From positions 1 to 45,064 of the forward strand of contig JAGCBE010000182.1 in NCBI GenBank assembly GCA_017652345.1: 45,064 nt of DNA. The letters are read 5' to 3'. Position numbers and translations under genes: made by a program. The stretch comes from Methanobrevibacter sp. Lineage in GTDB: Archaea; Methanobacteriota; Methanobacteria; Methanobacteriales; Methanobacteriaceae. Of the stretch, positions 8,329 through 17,706 are shown piece by piece (position 1 is the stretch's first letter; each line of letters begins with the position of its first letter). The notes under the pieces were generated by a model, which made no database searches, was not told the origin of the DNA, and saw only the letters and a list, made by a program, of their open reading frames with translations.

Positions 8329-9311
8329 TGGCATTTAATAAAGAACTTACAAATTTTATTTCTTCAAGTGGTAGCTATCTTAATACAGGAGCTTCTGTAT
8401 TATCACTTGGATCTCAAATTTTTGAGAAGGGTAAAGCCTACATTACAGGTGAAGTTTTTAACAAAACCAGCAGAGGTATCGGTGGTTTCATGCTTGACAT
8501 TGTAAAAGAAACTACAGTTAACATGAGATCAGAGATAACAGACTATCCTCTTGAATCCGAAAAACAAATACAAACTCACTATTCTAATAAACCTGTAAGT
8601 ATAACTATTACAGGGGTATGTTCTGATATTAGAGTACATAACCCAAACGATGAATGGAAAGCTGAAACTATTCTAGATGATTTGTCTGAGATGTTAGATA
8701 AGCTTACTGCGATTTCTAATAATCTTAAACTTGGTGGTGCAACTAAGGAATGTGCTAAAGTTGCAGCGTATTCTAAAGCTATTCATACACTGTATAGAAA
8801 GATAAAAGAAACTTATAATAGATTAGCAAAGCTTTTAAATAGTGGTTTTTTTGGACTGGGGGAAGCGGAAAAGACTTCTCAGCTTGAAGCCTATGAAAGA
8901 TTAAGTACCATGTGGACAAACGGTTCTAGAATAACAGTAGAAACCCCGTGGCATAAATACGGTAATTGTGTGATAGAAGATCTTTTATTTACTCAACCTG
9001 AGGACACAAATCAACAAACAGAAATAACAATTAAATTTAAACAATTAAATTTACTTCCATCTTCTGTAGGTCTATTTCAAGGTCAATTAGATGAGAAAAG
9101 GTCGCAACAACTTTCTAAAGCTTACAAAGCTGCAAACGATAAGAGTCAAACAACATCGTATCTTTTAGAATCTTTAAATAGACTAGCTAAAAGCGGGGAT
9201 CCTGATGCTCAAAAAGTAATGGCAAGAATAAAGAATGGTGTTGATAATGGGGGTACAGGAACAGGTGTAGTAAGCGGAGGTGGTTATGGCGGCGGTGGTA
9301 GAAGTTGGTAG
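8328..9311 (+). CDS. Baseplate Dit-like protein
   Basis: A 327-residue protein. The N-terminal half has the Dit-like pattern seen in myophage baseplates: TVNMRSEITDYPLESEKQIQTHYSNKPVSITITGVCSDI (about residues 63-101), in which the protein recognises an orthogonality of strands around the hub. A helical middle (DDLSEMLDKLTAISNNLK) and a returning beta segment (WHKYGNCVIEDLLFTQPEDTNQQTEITIKFKQL) follow. The tail is Gly-rich (GGTGTGVVSGGGYGGGG), probably flexible. It links the tube to the baseplate hub. It directly follows the tape measure. Confidence 0.75.
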   Translation: MAFNKELTNFISSSGSYLNTGASVLSLGSQIFEKGKAYITGEVFNKTSRGIGGFMLDIVKETTVNMRSEITDYPLESEKQIQTHYSNKPVSITITGVCSDIRVHNPNDEWKAETILDDLSEMLDKLTAISNNLKLGGATKECAKVAAYSKAIHTLYRKIKETYNRLAKLLNSGFFGLGEAEKTSQLEAYERLSTMWTNGSRITVETPWHKYGNCVIEDLLFTQPEDTNQQTEITIKFKQLNLLPSSVGLFQGQLDEKRSQQLSKAYKAANDKSQTTSYLLESLNRLAKSGDPDAQKVMARIKNGVDNGGTGTGVVSGGGYGGGGRSW

Positions 9312-9333
9312 TTATTAAATAAGGAATAAGAGA

Positions 9334-9648
9334 ATGATACTTATAAATATTACAGATGCTCCAAATCAAGCAATTCAAGTTCCTTTTAGAGATGGTACTT
9401 GTACAGTAAGTATGTATTATTCTCAACTTGAATCTAGTTGGTTTATGAGTGTTAGCTATGGCGATAGTGAAGTGAATAATATCTTAGTAGAACAAGGGGT
9501 TAATTTACTTTATCCTTTTCGTCATATGTTTTCTTTTGGAATTTTATGTATTTCTAATTCTGCAGTAAGACCTTTATTTATAGACTCTTTTGCTACTGCA
9601 GAATCAGATTTAATTTTACTGGAAGGGGAAGAGAATATTAACATATGA
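9334..9648 (+). CDS. Baseplate plug-like protein
   Basis: A 104-residue all-beta protein of the type annotated as phage baseplate plug in similar modules: ITDAPNQAIQVPFRDGTCTVSMYYSQLESSWFMSVSYGD, then NILVEQGVNLLYPFRHMFSFGILC. It lies between the Dit-like and hub genes and overlaps the hub start by four bases. It probably closes or organises the inner baseplate channel. The family match is from recalled pattern. Confidence 0.68.
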   Translation: MILINITDAPNQAIQVPFRDGTCTVSMYYSQLESSWFMSVSYGDSEVNNILVEQGVNLLYPFRHMFSFGILCISNSAVRPLFIDSFATAESDLILLEGEENINI

Positions 9649-10826
9649 CAAATTACTATTCCCAATTTAGTACAGGTCTTCCAGTAGTAAGCAAATATCA
9701 GGAGCTTTCTCCAAGTCTCCCTGATGAATATTTTAAATACAAAAGAAAATTCGATCTTTATTATAGATATGATGCTTTCAATAACTACTGGGTGCATGTT
9801 TCATCCCCAATAAGTATTGATTTTGAAGTAAGTAGAAATAACCTTGCTACAGCTAATACTTGTAAGTTAACTTTATATAATTTATCTAAGCAAACAAGAG
9901 ATCTATTTTTTAGGGATCAATTAGATATTGGAAAGCCCTATGATCCTAAAGATGTAGGGTATACCTCATATACAAGAAGTACTAAAAAAGATTATGAGAC
10001 TTTGAAAAAACAGAATGAAGCTCTGCAAAAAAAAGCGGACAACGATATCACACAATACAGAAATTATTTTGAACTTTGGGTAGGCTATGAGTCTACCAAT
10101 ACATCTTACCTACTTTTTTCAGGATGTACCTTATATGCTTATTCATACAAACAGAATGTAGACTATCTGACAGAGATTTCTGGTTATACGGTAAATATGA
10201 AAGATCCGATGACCTATATAAACTATGTAGCTAAAGCAGGAACTACTAAAGGTCAAGCTATAAGAAATATAGTAAATCAGCTAACTGGTATAACTGAAAT
10301 TCAAATAGATGAAGCTATAGAGAGTTACACTTTTGACAAAGATACTATTCTTATGGGAACAGCCGAAGATATTTTGTACGATATGTTTGGAGAAAAACCT
10401 TACATAGATAATAACGCTTTTATAATGTTTAGGGATGATTCTGTGATAAAAAGAGATCCTCTAACTATTACAGAAAATTCTGGACTTTTAGGCTCCCCAA
10501 GACGTACACAAAACGGAGTGAAAATTACAATGGCTTTTGAGCCATCCTTAAGAGTAGGACAACTTGTTCAACTTGGAGCTTTAAGAGAGACTACATATAA
10601 TGGTACTAATTTTATAGTATCTGGTTTTAAGCATACAGGAAGTATTTCTTCAGTGAAGGATTCAAGAACCGTAACAGAAGTAGAACTTCTTAAAGGGGAT
10701 GGCGGATATTTTAGAACTGCTAAAGTAATTCCTGTAGCAAACGAAGCCCAAAAGAATGTTGTAGTAGAAGAAAGCCCTCAAAAGAAAGGGGAACCTTTAC
10801 CATCTAGTGCAATTATTGATATTTAG
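9645..10826 (+). CDS. Baseplate hub protein (gp27/gpD-like)
   Basis: A 393-residue protein with the domain order of tail hub proteins: an N-terminal beta domain containing SPISIDFEVSRNNLATANTCKLTLYNLSKQTRDLFF (the usual N-x-x-x-I-x-I-Y-N-L-S-x-x-T pattern), a second barrel with LFSGCTLYAYSYKQNVDYLTEISGY, a helical segment GTTKGQAIRNIVNQLTGI, and a final beta domain with FEPSLRVGQLVQLGA. It contains a charged insertion (about residues 100-135). It forms the trimeric hub on which the spike sits. The start overlaps the plug gene (ATGA). Confidence 0.78.
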   Translation: MTNYYSQFSTGLPVVSKYQELSPSLPDEYFKYKRKFDLYYRYDAFNNYWVHVSSPISIDFEVSRNNLATANTCKLTLYNLSKQTRDLFFRDQLDIGKPYDPKDVGYTSYTRSTKKDYETLKKQNEALQKKADNDITQYRNYFELWVGYESTNTSYLLFSGCTLYAYSYKQNVDYLTEISGYTVNMKDPMTYINYVAKAGTTKGQAIRNIVNQLTGITEIQIDEAIESYTFDKDTILMGTAEDILYDMFGEKPYIDNNAFIMFRDDSVIKRDPLTITENSGLLGSPRRTQNGVKITMAFEPSLRVGQLVQLGALRETTYNGTNFIVSGFKHTGSISSVKDSRTVTEVELLKGDGGYFRTAKVIPVANEAQKNVVVEESPQKKGEPLPSSAIIDI

Positions 10827-10835
10827 GAGATAACC

Positions 10836-11459
10836 GTGGCTCAATATAGACTTCCAACATATTCTATGGATCTTACTACTTTGATGGATGCTAAGAAGAA
10901 AGAACTAGCAATAGATCTTAAAGTAGCAAAGCTAGGTGTTATAGATAGCTATGATGATACTACTGGAACTGCTACAGTAGAAATTAAAACTAGATTTAAC
11001 GAAAAAACTCCTAAGGAATATGACTATCCTAAAATTCCAGATGTTCCAGTTCTTAAGAGTAAATATTTTTCTTATCCTATAAAACCTGGGGATGGGTGTT
11101 TGATTATATTTTTAGACACTGATTTTACTGCTTGGCTTGATAAGGGTTTAACATTATCCCCCGTGAGTCCAAGGCTTCATAATTTGAATGATGCTGTGGC
11201 TATTGTAGGAATCGATACCCTAAGTGAAAGGCCTACATTTGGAAATGCTAATGTAGAAATTAATGCTAGGGAAGGTAAGATAGACGCTAAAAATGATACC
11301 ACAGATTTATATTCTATATTTAAGGATATATTAGATGCTTTGACTTTAATAGGTACTGCAATAGAGGGCTTAACTGGGGTTAATCCTATACAAGCTCAAA
11401 TAACAAGCCTAACTTCAAGCATACCTGCTTTATTGCAGGATAATACTCCAACTCCATAG
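10836..11459 (+). CDS. Baseplate spike / Gp138-type assembly protein
   Basis: A 207-residue protein started at GTG with TAGGAGAT overlapping the previous stop. About residues 25-130 resemble the OB-fold N-terminal domain of membrane-puncturing spike proteins: AKLGVIDSYDDTTGTATVEIKTRF, then YDYPKIPDVPVLKSKYFSYPIKPGDGCLIIFLD, where the P-x-P-G-D-x-G/C-x-I-x-F element is typical. The C-terminus is helical and ends in a Thr/Pro tail rather than a long beta-helix, so the tip may be short or supplied by another protein. Confidence 0.75.
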   Translation: MAQYRLPTYSMDLTTLMDAKKKELAIDLKVAKLGVIDSYDDTTGTATVEIKTRFNEKTPKEYDYPKIPDVPVLKSKYFSYPIKPGDGCLIIFLDTDFTAWLDKGLTLSPVSPRLHNLNDAVAIVGIDTLSERPTFGNANVEINAREGKIDAKNDTTDLYSIFKDILDALTLIGTAIEGLTGVNPIQAQITSLTSSIPALLQDNTPTP

Positions 11460-11471
11460 GGGGGCTATATT

Positions 11472-11831
11472 ATGATGTACAGAATGTTGGATAAGGATGA
11501 TGACTGGTGTTTTGGACAAGGAATTCAATCTTATTGTAAGGATGATCAGGCAATAGAGACAGCTATGCTTGTATCAGTGCGAACTATTCAAGGGGAAAAT
11601 TGGTGTGATAGATCCGTAGGTCTTCCTTGGATTTCTTTAATGGCCCAAAAGGAACTTAAGGACATAGATCTTTATATGATAAGGGATTACATGTTATCTT
11701 GTAGAGGGGTAGCAGGAATTCAAAATTTAGATTTAATAAGAAAAGAAAATCGTCAAATAGTGTTGAAATATAACCTTCAGACAGTATATAATTTCAGTAT
11801 TGAGGGATCTACGGAAATAGAGGTATTCTAA
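11472..11831 (+). CDS. Baseplate wedge protein (gp25-like)
   Basis: A 119-residue protein with the wedge pattern: early IQSYCKDDQAIETAMLVSVRTIQGENWCDRSVGLPWISLM, then DIDLYMIRDYMLSCRGVAGIQNLDL and a closing beta part. It lies between the spike and the J-like gene, the order found in Mu/P2-like baseplates. It would help polymerise wedges around the hub and trigger sheath contraction. The stop is followed one base later by the next ATG. Confidence 0.72.
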   Translation: MMYRMLDKDDDWCFGQGIQSYCKDDQAIETAMLVSVRTIQGENWCDRSVGLPWISLMAQKELKDIDLYMIRDYMLSCRGVAGIQNLDLIRKENRQIVLKYNLQTVYNFSIEGSTEIEVF

Positions 11832-11832
11832 T

Positions 11833-13080
11833 ATGACAAACATTATTGATGCAAACGGTATAACTATAGATTCCTTAGAGGATCTTATTACTGCGTATTC
11901 TGATACATTAAGAAATATTTACGGATCTGATATTGTTTTAGATCCTGAAAGTCCTGATGGTCTTTTAGTAAACTTTCTAGCTCAAGTAACAAGAGATGCT
12001 TCAGAGTTTGCTGTAAAACTATATAATGCAGAATCTATAAACTCTGCTGTTGGATCGCTTCTAGATCAAAAAGTCGCTTGGTTTGGATTAACTCGTAAAC
12101 CTGCTTCTTATTCATATGTGAATGTAAATATAACGACTATAAATAATGTCAATCTTGTTGGTATGGATTCAAATACTAATCCTCCACCAAATATTTATAC
12201 AGTCCAAGATAATTCAGGTAATAATTATTATCTTGCAAGTTCAGTATCTTTATCAGCTAATACTACAACTGCTTGTTCTTTTAGAGCTGAAAATTCTGGA
12301 GCAGTACTTGTAGGAGCGGGAACTATTACTACACCTGTAAGTTACAATCAATATATTACAGCTATAAATAATCCTTCCTCTCAGTATATAACAGGGTCGG
12401 AAGAAGAATCTGATACAGAATTAAAATGGAGGCTTAAAAGCTCCTATTATCTTCCTTCTCAAGGCTTTTGTGAGAGCATGAAATCAGCTCTTTTAAGTTA
12501 TGACGATATCCAAGATGCTTTTGTTATTGATAATCCTACTAATACTACTGATGCTTATGGTATTAGTCCTTATAGTGTTTGGGTGATAGTTGATTGTCCT
12601 GACAATGCTCAAACTCAGCAAGAAATTGGGGATGTTTTTGCAGTTCAAAACACTGTAGGAACTCCAACATATTATTATGATGATAGTGGTGTAACAAATA
12701 GATTTGTACAACGACAAGATAGCCAAGGGTTATTTACAAATTATAACTATAACCTTGTAGATACAGAACCTGTATATGTTTACATTAATTTAACTTCTAC
12801 TATAGTAGGAAATATTATAGACCAAGATTTATTAAAAGAAGCTATAATAAAGGGTCTTGGGGATTTTCAAATTTATGGGATCTGTAACGCCAATACTATT
12901 ATTAAGCTATGTACGGAATTTGATTCTAGTATTATAGTAGGTGAGTGTAAGTTGGATACTTCGACTCCTGTAGATCCATCAGATCCTACGGAATATGGAT
13001 CTTCGACATATGTTCAACCTTCTAATGTAAATAAAAAATTTACTTTAGATGCTAGTGATATTTATATCTATCAAAGCTAG
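11833..13080 (+). CDS. Baseplate J-like protein
   Basis: A 415-residue protein. It begins with a J-like opening (SLEDLITAYSDTLRNIYGSDIVLDPESPDGLLVNFLAQVTRDASEFAVKLYN), continues with beta segments including a Gly/Val-rich stretch SGAVLVGAGTIT, and has EEESDTELKWRLKSSYYLPSQGFCESMKSALLSYDDIQDAFVIDN, the classic part of the family around residues 185-235. It forms the wedge backbone that contacts the sheath and tail fibres. Family membership is well supported. Confidence 0.88.
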   Translation: MTNIIDANGITIDSLEDLITAYSDTLRNIYGSDIVLDPESPDGLLVNFLAQVTRDASEFAVKLYNAESINSAVGSLLDQKVAWFGLTRKPASYSYVNVNITTINNVNLVGMDSNTNPPPNIYTVQDNSGNNYYLASSVSLSANTTTACSFRAENSGAVLVGAGTITTPVSYNQYITAINNPSSQYITGSEEESDTELKWRLKSSYYLPSQGFCESMKSALLSYDDIQDAFVIDNPTNTTDAYGISPYSVWVIVDCPDNAQTQQEIGDVFAVQNTVGTPTYYYDDSGVTNRFVQRQDSQGLFTNYNYNLVDTEPVYVYINLTSTIVGNIIDQDLLKEAIIKGLGDFQIYGICNANTIIKLCTEFDSSIIVGECKLDTSTPVDPSDPTEYGSSTYVQPSNVNKKFTLDASDIYIYQS

Positions 13081-13092
13081 GGGGATTTACAG

Positions 13093-13866
13093 TTGTTCAA
13101 TATCCAAGAAAAAGTTGAGGGAATTGTAAAATCCTACGAAGGATATATACCAGCTCAGTTTATAGATAAGCCTAAGGCTAAAGCTACAATAGATTTTATT
13201 ATTCGTGTAGCTCTTGCTAATGCTATATATGAACAGTTGGCAGTTGCTTTTTCTATGGACGAAGCTTCAGGAAAAGTTTTAGATATGATAGCCGATAACT
13301 TTGGTTTATCAAGAAATCTTCCTACTACTGCTTTAATTAAGTTTTTTCAAAATCCCGATTATGCTGAAGTCGGCGTAGATGTTCCAGCTCCAATTCCCGG
13401 AGTTCCTCCTTATATTGGGTTTACTGATTATTCTAGTGATACTAACTACGATTCAGTTTTTAGAAGATATGCTTCTCAAGATTCACTGACTTCTTCTACT
13501 CCCGATAGTATACTGAAACAAGTTATATTATTTAAAGTCTTAGCTGGTAGATGTAGAGGATCACTAGAGAGCATTATTTCATTACTTAATGCTACAGGTC
13601 TTGGTGGCTTTGTAAGTATTACAGATGGTGGTGATAGAACAATAGTTTATAGAGTAAGAACCGAAGATTCTTTACTTGCAAATATTATATATAACTTAGG
13701 ATACTTTCCAAGACCTATAGGTATTGAAAGTACTTTAGTAGTAGTAAATAATCCTTTAGGGATTTTCCATTTTTTGTCCTATGGGGATCAGCCTTTAGGA
13801 TTTTGTTTTAACGCATATGGGTATGAACTTAACGGAAGAAGTTGGCTTCAATATGGAGAACAATAA
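13093..13866 (+). CDS. Tail protein, DUF2612-like (baseplate periphery)
   Basis: A 257-residue protein started at TTG with GGGGATTT seven bases upstream; no in-frame ATG lies nearby. It shows DUF2612-like features: an N-terminal helical domain with LDMIADNFGLSR, a middle containing RRYASQDSLTSSTPDSILKQVILFKVLAGRCRGSLESIISLLNATG, and a C-terminal GDRTIVYRVRTEDSLLANIIYNLGYFPRPIGI. It follows the J-like gene and precedes the fibres, as expected for the protein that attaches fibres to the baseplate. Its stop overlaps the next start (TAATG). Confidence 0.75.
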   Translation: MFNIQEKVEGIVKSYEGYIPAQFIDKPKAKATIDFIIRVALANAIYEQLAVAFSMDEASGKVLDMIADNFGLSRNLPTTALIKFFQNPDYAEVGVDVPAPIPGVPPYIGFTDYSSDTNYDSVFRRYASQDSLTSSTPDSILKQVILFKVLAGRCRGSLESIISLLNATGLGGFVSITDGGDRTIVYRVRTEDSLLANIIYNLGYFPRPIGIESTLVVVNNPLGIFHFLSYGDQPLGFCFNAYGYELNGRSWLQYGEQ

Positions 13867-14981
13867 TGGCACAACTAACTAGAAAATTATTCCAAATATT
13901 TTGTGGAAATAAAGAACAAACTCCTACAGATAATATAGGGGTATTTGGTTCTAAAAAAGCAGGAAGCTCTGCTTGGAACTCAGACCCCGATGTAATTCAG
14001 ACAAATCAGTATCTAAATGGGTGGGCTGATGCGGTGATAAACAATCAAGCTCCATGTATGGATGATATGAACGCCGTAATGTTTGTGTTCTCATATATGT
14101 TAAAGTATGTTTACCAATCTGGGATTCCTGGTTGGCTTGCTACTGAGGATTATTATCAATATTCTTTAGTTCAGTATAATGGATATCTTTGGATGTCTAC
14201 TACTACAATTTCGGGGGATGTTTCAAATCCTTCTCCAGACAGTTCATCTAGTTGGAAACGATTAGTGTTTACTACTCCTTGGATTGCAGGGGCTACTTAT
14301 AATACCGGAGATACTGTTAATTACGAAGGTAAAACTTTTAAATGCGTTGCTACTCATACAGCTAATTCCATGTTTGAAACCGATTATTACGGGGCTAAAT
14401 GGGATGACGGAAACCCTGCGGGTACTTTACTTCACAATATAGCTTGGCAAAAAACTACAATTCCATATCATTATTTTGATGTAACTGGAGCTGATGCAGG
14501 GGCGGAAGTATCTCAAGCAACGTATGGAGCCTTATACAGTATAATTGGTAATTATTATGATAACTGTATGGATTATACTACAAATACAAATTATCCTACT
14601 CCTTCCTCAGGAAACTTTAGATTGCCTGATTTTAGAAATACTTTCTTTAAAAATTCAGGTGTAAGAGATTGGGGTAATGGTCATAATGCTTCTCACACTC
14701 ACAGTCATAATAGGGGGAGTTCTATAAATTTAACCCATAATCATTACTTGTATGGACCAGCTCCTTATGGAATTTCGGGGCATTATAATTACGGCTACTT
14801 TGCAAGAGGCGATGCTACTTCCCAAAGATTATGCTTTTTTTCAGATCCGGGATATGCTTATTCCTCAGGTATTACCAACTCAACTTCTTTATCGATACCT
14901 GCATTAAATTTACAAACACAAGGATCTGGATCTACTCCAGAACCTAATTACTATGGTACAAGAATATTACTTAAATACTAG
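13866..14981 (+). CDS. Tail collar fibre / receptor-binding protein with CBM-like segment
   Basis: A 371-residue protein starting at the ATG that overlaps the previous stop; a longer upstream start would overlap that gene further. Order: N-terminal attachment domain (about 1-90) shared with the next gene; a CBM5/12-like segment WIAGATYNTGDTVNYEGKTFKCVATHTA (about 134-161) with the aromatic pattern of small carbohydrate-binding modules; then a phage collar domain with NFRLPDFRNTFFKNSG (about 248-263) and the His-rich NASHTHSHNRG stretch that often follows it. It probably binds a surface glycan. The C-terminus ends in NYYGTRILLKY, typical of collar proteins. Confidence 0.83.
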   Translation: MAQLTRKLFQIFCGNKEQTPTDNIGVFGSKKAGSSAWNSDPDVIQTNQYLNGWADAVINNQAPCMDDMNAVMFVFSYMLKYVYQSGIPGWLATEDYYQYSLVQYNGYLWMSTTTISGDVSNPSPDSSSSWKRLVFTTPWIAGATYNTGDTVNYEGKTFKCVATHTANSMFETDYYGAKWDDGNPAGTLLHNIAWQKTTIPYHYFDVTGADAGAEVSQATYGALYSIIGNYYDNCMDYTTNTNYPTPSSGNFRLPDFRNTFFKNSGVRDWGNGHNASHTHSHNRGSSINLTHNHYLYGPAPYGISGHYNYGYFARGDATSQRLCFFSDPGYAYSSGITNSTSLSIPALNLQTQGSGSTPEPNYYGTRILLKY

Positions 14982-14989
14982 AGGTAAAA

Positions 14990-16819
14990 ATGGCAAAATA
15001 TAATCGACCAAATGGTAGAGTTTTTGGAAGTTCAGCGACTAATATTGGAAAATTCGGATCTGGGCAAGATAATAATCCACAATATGCTTCAAATCCAAAC
15101 GATGCTACTGGGGATGGTACTCATTGGGAAGATGGGTGGAATGGAGCCGTTGTAAGTCAGGCTCCTTATACTGCTCCTTATGTAGAAGATATGAACGCCG
15201 TTAACTACGTAAATAGTTATAACTCAGCTTATCTTTTACAACGTGGTATTGCCGAATATTCGGCTACTGAGGAATACCAAAAAGATTCCTTATGTACTTA
15301 CAATAGTGAAATATGGATGTGTAAATTAGATAACACTGTTGGTCAAACCCCAGCCGAAGGCACTTATTGGCACTTACAAGGTGAAGTACCGATAATGAAT
15401 GACAAAGAAATCCTTGTGGGAGCTATAGGGGGAACCCCTAGTGTAGTAGCTACTGATAATCAAGGAGATATTGAAGCTAGTTCTTCGGGTCTTAATATTA
15501 AATCTAATATTATTGTCAATGCCGATATCAATTCAAGTGCCGCAATAGCGGAATCCAAACTTGCTCTAGATTATAGTACATCAGGTTTAAATTCTACTTT
15601 AAGTGGACATATAGCGGATACTGCCAATCCTCATTCTGTTACTAAATCTCAAGTACTTTCAGGTAATCCGATAGTAAATGCTGATGTGGATGCAGGTGCC
15701 GCAATAGCGGAATCTAAACTTGATTTGGACTATGCTACAGATACTTTAAATACAAACATAGGAAATGTTGCTAATGATCTCAGTACTCACACAGGGGATA
15801 AAAATAATCCTCATGATACAGAGATTTCTAATCTTAATGATGTAACCATATCCTCTCTTCAAGATGGGGATGTTATTTCTTATGATTTATTAAATGATAC
15901 ATGGAAAAACGGACAACCTGCGGGGGGAGCTTTAAGTACTTTATCAGATACTACAATTACTTCTCCTACAGATAAACAATTAGTTCAATATGACTACGCT
16001 AATAGTAAATGGATTAACAGCTCAGATGTTTGGAATACTATAGAAATAAACGACATAGCAAATATTAACACGGCAGTTACTAACGTAACCTTAACTATAT
16101 CTGATAAAAGACATCAAATATTCACATCTACTACTGGATTTGATGTTGCATTACCTAGCACTGATATTAAAGCAGGTGAAAAATTTGTTTTTGATTTTCC
16201 AAAGAGCGTAGATTATTTTTCAACCCCATTTACTTTTAGTTGTGGTGGAACAAACATTTGTTATAGTCACAACGGATACTTCACATACGTGTTCACTGCA
16301 ACAACAAACAATCCTACAAGCTCTGATTATAGATTAGATGTATTTCCAAATGGTTACTTAGTTAAACATGGTTCTTGGTCTGACAATAGCATGACTCTAA
16401 TATCTGGATCAAGAACTTCCGTAACAAGTGGGGCTATAACTACGTTGAGTAAAGGTGTCTGGGAGAGTACGTTAACTAATGCCTTAGATGCTTCGGGGGG
16501 AGTAATTAATGATGTATACCTTTCTTACTTAATTACATTAACTGATAATGGTGACACTCTAATTGGATATGAAGGAACAAGATTAGGAACTGCAAACAAA
16601 AAAATTTGGGTATATGGAGCTGATGGGAATGTTACATTAGATGTGGGAGTAACAAATGGTTTAAGTTACGAGCCTGTTGTTTTAACTAAAATTACGACAG
16701 TATCATCTATCACAAATATTTCTTTAAAACTTTCCATAGTAGGCGGTGCTACAGTAGGCACCGTTCATAGTATGTCAAGATTTATTGCAAGACTAATTTA
16801 TCCGCATACCACAGCATAA
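14990..16819 (+). CDS. Tail fibre protein
   Basis: A 609-residue protein, the longest tail gene product. Residues about 1-125 resemble the N-terminus of the preceding fibre (DGWNGAVVSQAP, VEDMNAVNYV, ATEEYQKDSLCTYNSEIWM). A shaft follows with two copies of a motif ending AAIAESKL-x-LDY-x-T (about 180-200 and 234-254) and NPHSVTKSQ/NNPHDTEIS elements, typical trimeric fibre repeats. The distal half is beta-rich, with no cysteine cluster, and is likely the receptor-binding tip. The start is ATG at 14990 with GAGGTAA upstream. Confidence 0.83.
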   Translation: MAKYNRPNGRVFGSSATNIGKFGSGQDNNPQYASNPNDATGDGTHWEDGWNGAVVSQAPYTAPYVEDMNAVNYVNSYNSAYLLQRGIAEYSATEEYQKDSLCTYNSEIWMCKLDNTVGQTPAEGTYWHLQGEVPIMNDKEILVGAIGGTPSVVATDNQGDIEASSSGLNIKSNIIVNADINSSAAIAESKLALDYSTSGLNSTLSGHIADTANPHSVTKSQVLSGNPIVNADVDAGAAIAESKLDLDYATDTLNTNIGNVANDLSTHTGDKNNPHDTEISNLNDVTISSLQDGDVISYDLLNDTWKNGQPAGGALSTLSDTTITSPTDKQLVQYDYANSKWINSSDVWNTIEINDIANINTAVTNVTLTISDKRHQIFTSTTGFDVALPSTDIKAGEKFVFDFPKSVDYFSTPFTFSCGGTNICYSHNGYFTYVFTATTNNPTSSDYRLDVFPNGYLVKHGSWSDNSMTLISGSRTSVTSGAITTLSKGVWESTLTNALDASGGVINDVYLSYLITLTDNGDTLIGYEGTRLGTANKKIWVYGADGNVTLDVGVTNGLSYEPVVLTKITTVSSITNISLKLSIVGGATVGTVHSMSRFIARLIYPHTTA

Positions 16820-16829
16820 AGGAGAGAAC

Positions 16830-17384
16830 ATGGTATATTATGTTAAATATGATCCAAATGAATCCGGAGTAATTTTAGCGTATATTAACAAAGAGGATGT
16901 CGACAGCGGCAGAATTACTCTACAATATCCTGATACTATAGATTATATTCCTATAGTATATAACAATAAAATGTATACTCGAGAAAAATTTTCTGAAATT
17001 GAAGCAACTCAAGAATATAAGGATGAACAAGCTAAATCTAAAAAGGATTCTTTTGACTGGGAATCTAAGCAATTTGAAAACGATGCCAGTTACATTCAGT
17101 ACAAAGGCAAAAAGATTCCATTAACCGAAATTCTTTTTAAATCTTTAATCTATAATTCTGTTACTGATTTGTATGTTTATCTTAAAGCTGAAGACGGAAC
17201 ACTTATTAAAACTTTAAGAGCCACATTCCTTTTGATTGTAGCAAAAGCTAAATTAAACCTTAAACTTGTTGAAGATGCTTTGTATGATGCCGATAACCAG
17301 TTTGATCCTAAGAAGACACTAGAAGAAAACATAGCTAAGATTAAAGGTATTTTTGACGCTATAGATAAGATCTTCAACGACTAA
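16830..17384 (+). CDS. Protein after tail fibre, unknown
   Basis: A 184-residue protein with a good ribosome site (AAGGAGAGAAC). The N-terminal third has short strands (VKYDPNESGVILAYINKEDVDSGRITLQYPDTIDYIPIVYNNKMY) like small proteins that follow fibres, such as fibre-assembly chaperones. The middle is very charged, and the C-terminal half contains a possible hydrophobic helix (TLRATFLLIVAKAKLNLKLV, about 130-149). It may be a fibre chaperone or a virion accessory protein; I do not recognise a family. Confidence 0.55.
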   Translation: MVYYVKYDPNESGVILAYINKEDVDSGRITLQYPDTIDYIPIVYNNKMYTREKFSEIEATQEYKDEQAKSKKDSFDWESKQFENDASYIQYKGKKIPLTEILFKSLIYNSVTDLYVYLKAEDGTLIKTLRATFLLIVAKAKLNLKLVEDALYDADNQFDPKKTLEENIAKIKGIFDAIDKIFND

Positions 17385-17400
17385 GAAAAACGTGTGAAAT

Positions 17401-17703
17401 ATGGAAGTAATAAGACGAAAAAACGTGAGGGTAAAATCAGATCTTGAGTCTGATTTTACTTTCTTTTGTGAGAAACTTTCTGAAGCCCTATATCTTAAAG
17501 GACTTAAAAAAAGTAAATATATAATTCTTATTCCCGAAATCTTATATTATCTAATCAAAACTATAATAGGGGTTATTAATTTTATTAATGGATTTGAACC
17601 TCTTCTTACATTATTTTCATCTATAAGTTCTCTTTCTAAGGAAGAAAGAGTAGAATTTATAAATAGAGTTAAAGCTCAAGCAACAAAAAAAGAAATGGAG
17701 TAA
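17401..17703 (+). CDS. Small hydrophobic protein, possible holin-like or membrane-associated
   Basis: A 100-residue protein. The N-terminus is basic and polar, followed by a long hydrophobic stretch (YIILIPEILYYLIKTIIGVINFI, about 40-62) and a second weaker one (PLLTLFSSI), then a charged C-terminus. This could be one or two membrane segments. It lies just before a secreted protease in a position where lysis genes are common, so a holin-like role is possible but unproven. The ribosome site is weak (no clear GGAG before ATG 17401), so the start is uncertain. Confidence 0.5.
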   Translation: MEVIRRKNVRVKSDLESDFTFFCEKLSEALYLKGLKKSKYIILIPEILYYLIKTIIGVINFINGFEPLLTLFSSISSLSKEERVEFINRVKAQATKKEME

Positions 17704-17706
17704 AAC

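Noticed and set aside
13842..13866. Upstream ATG start for the collar fibre gene
   Set aside because: It would overlap the preceding gene by 25 bases; the ATG overlapping the stop (TAATG) and the usual fibre N-terminus MAQL fit better.
13866..16819. Diversity-generating retroelement acting on the fibres
   Set aside because: No reverse transcriptase or template/variable repeat pair was found.
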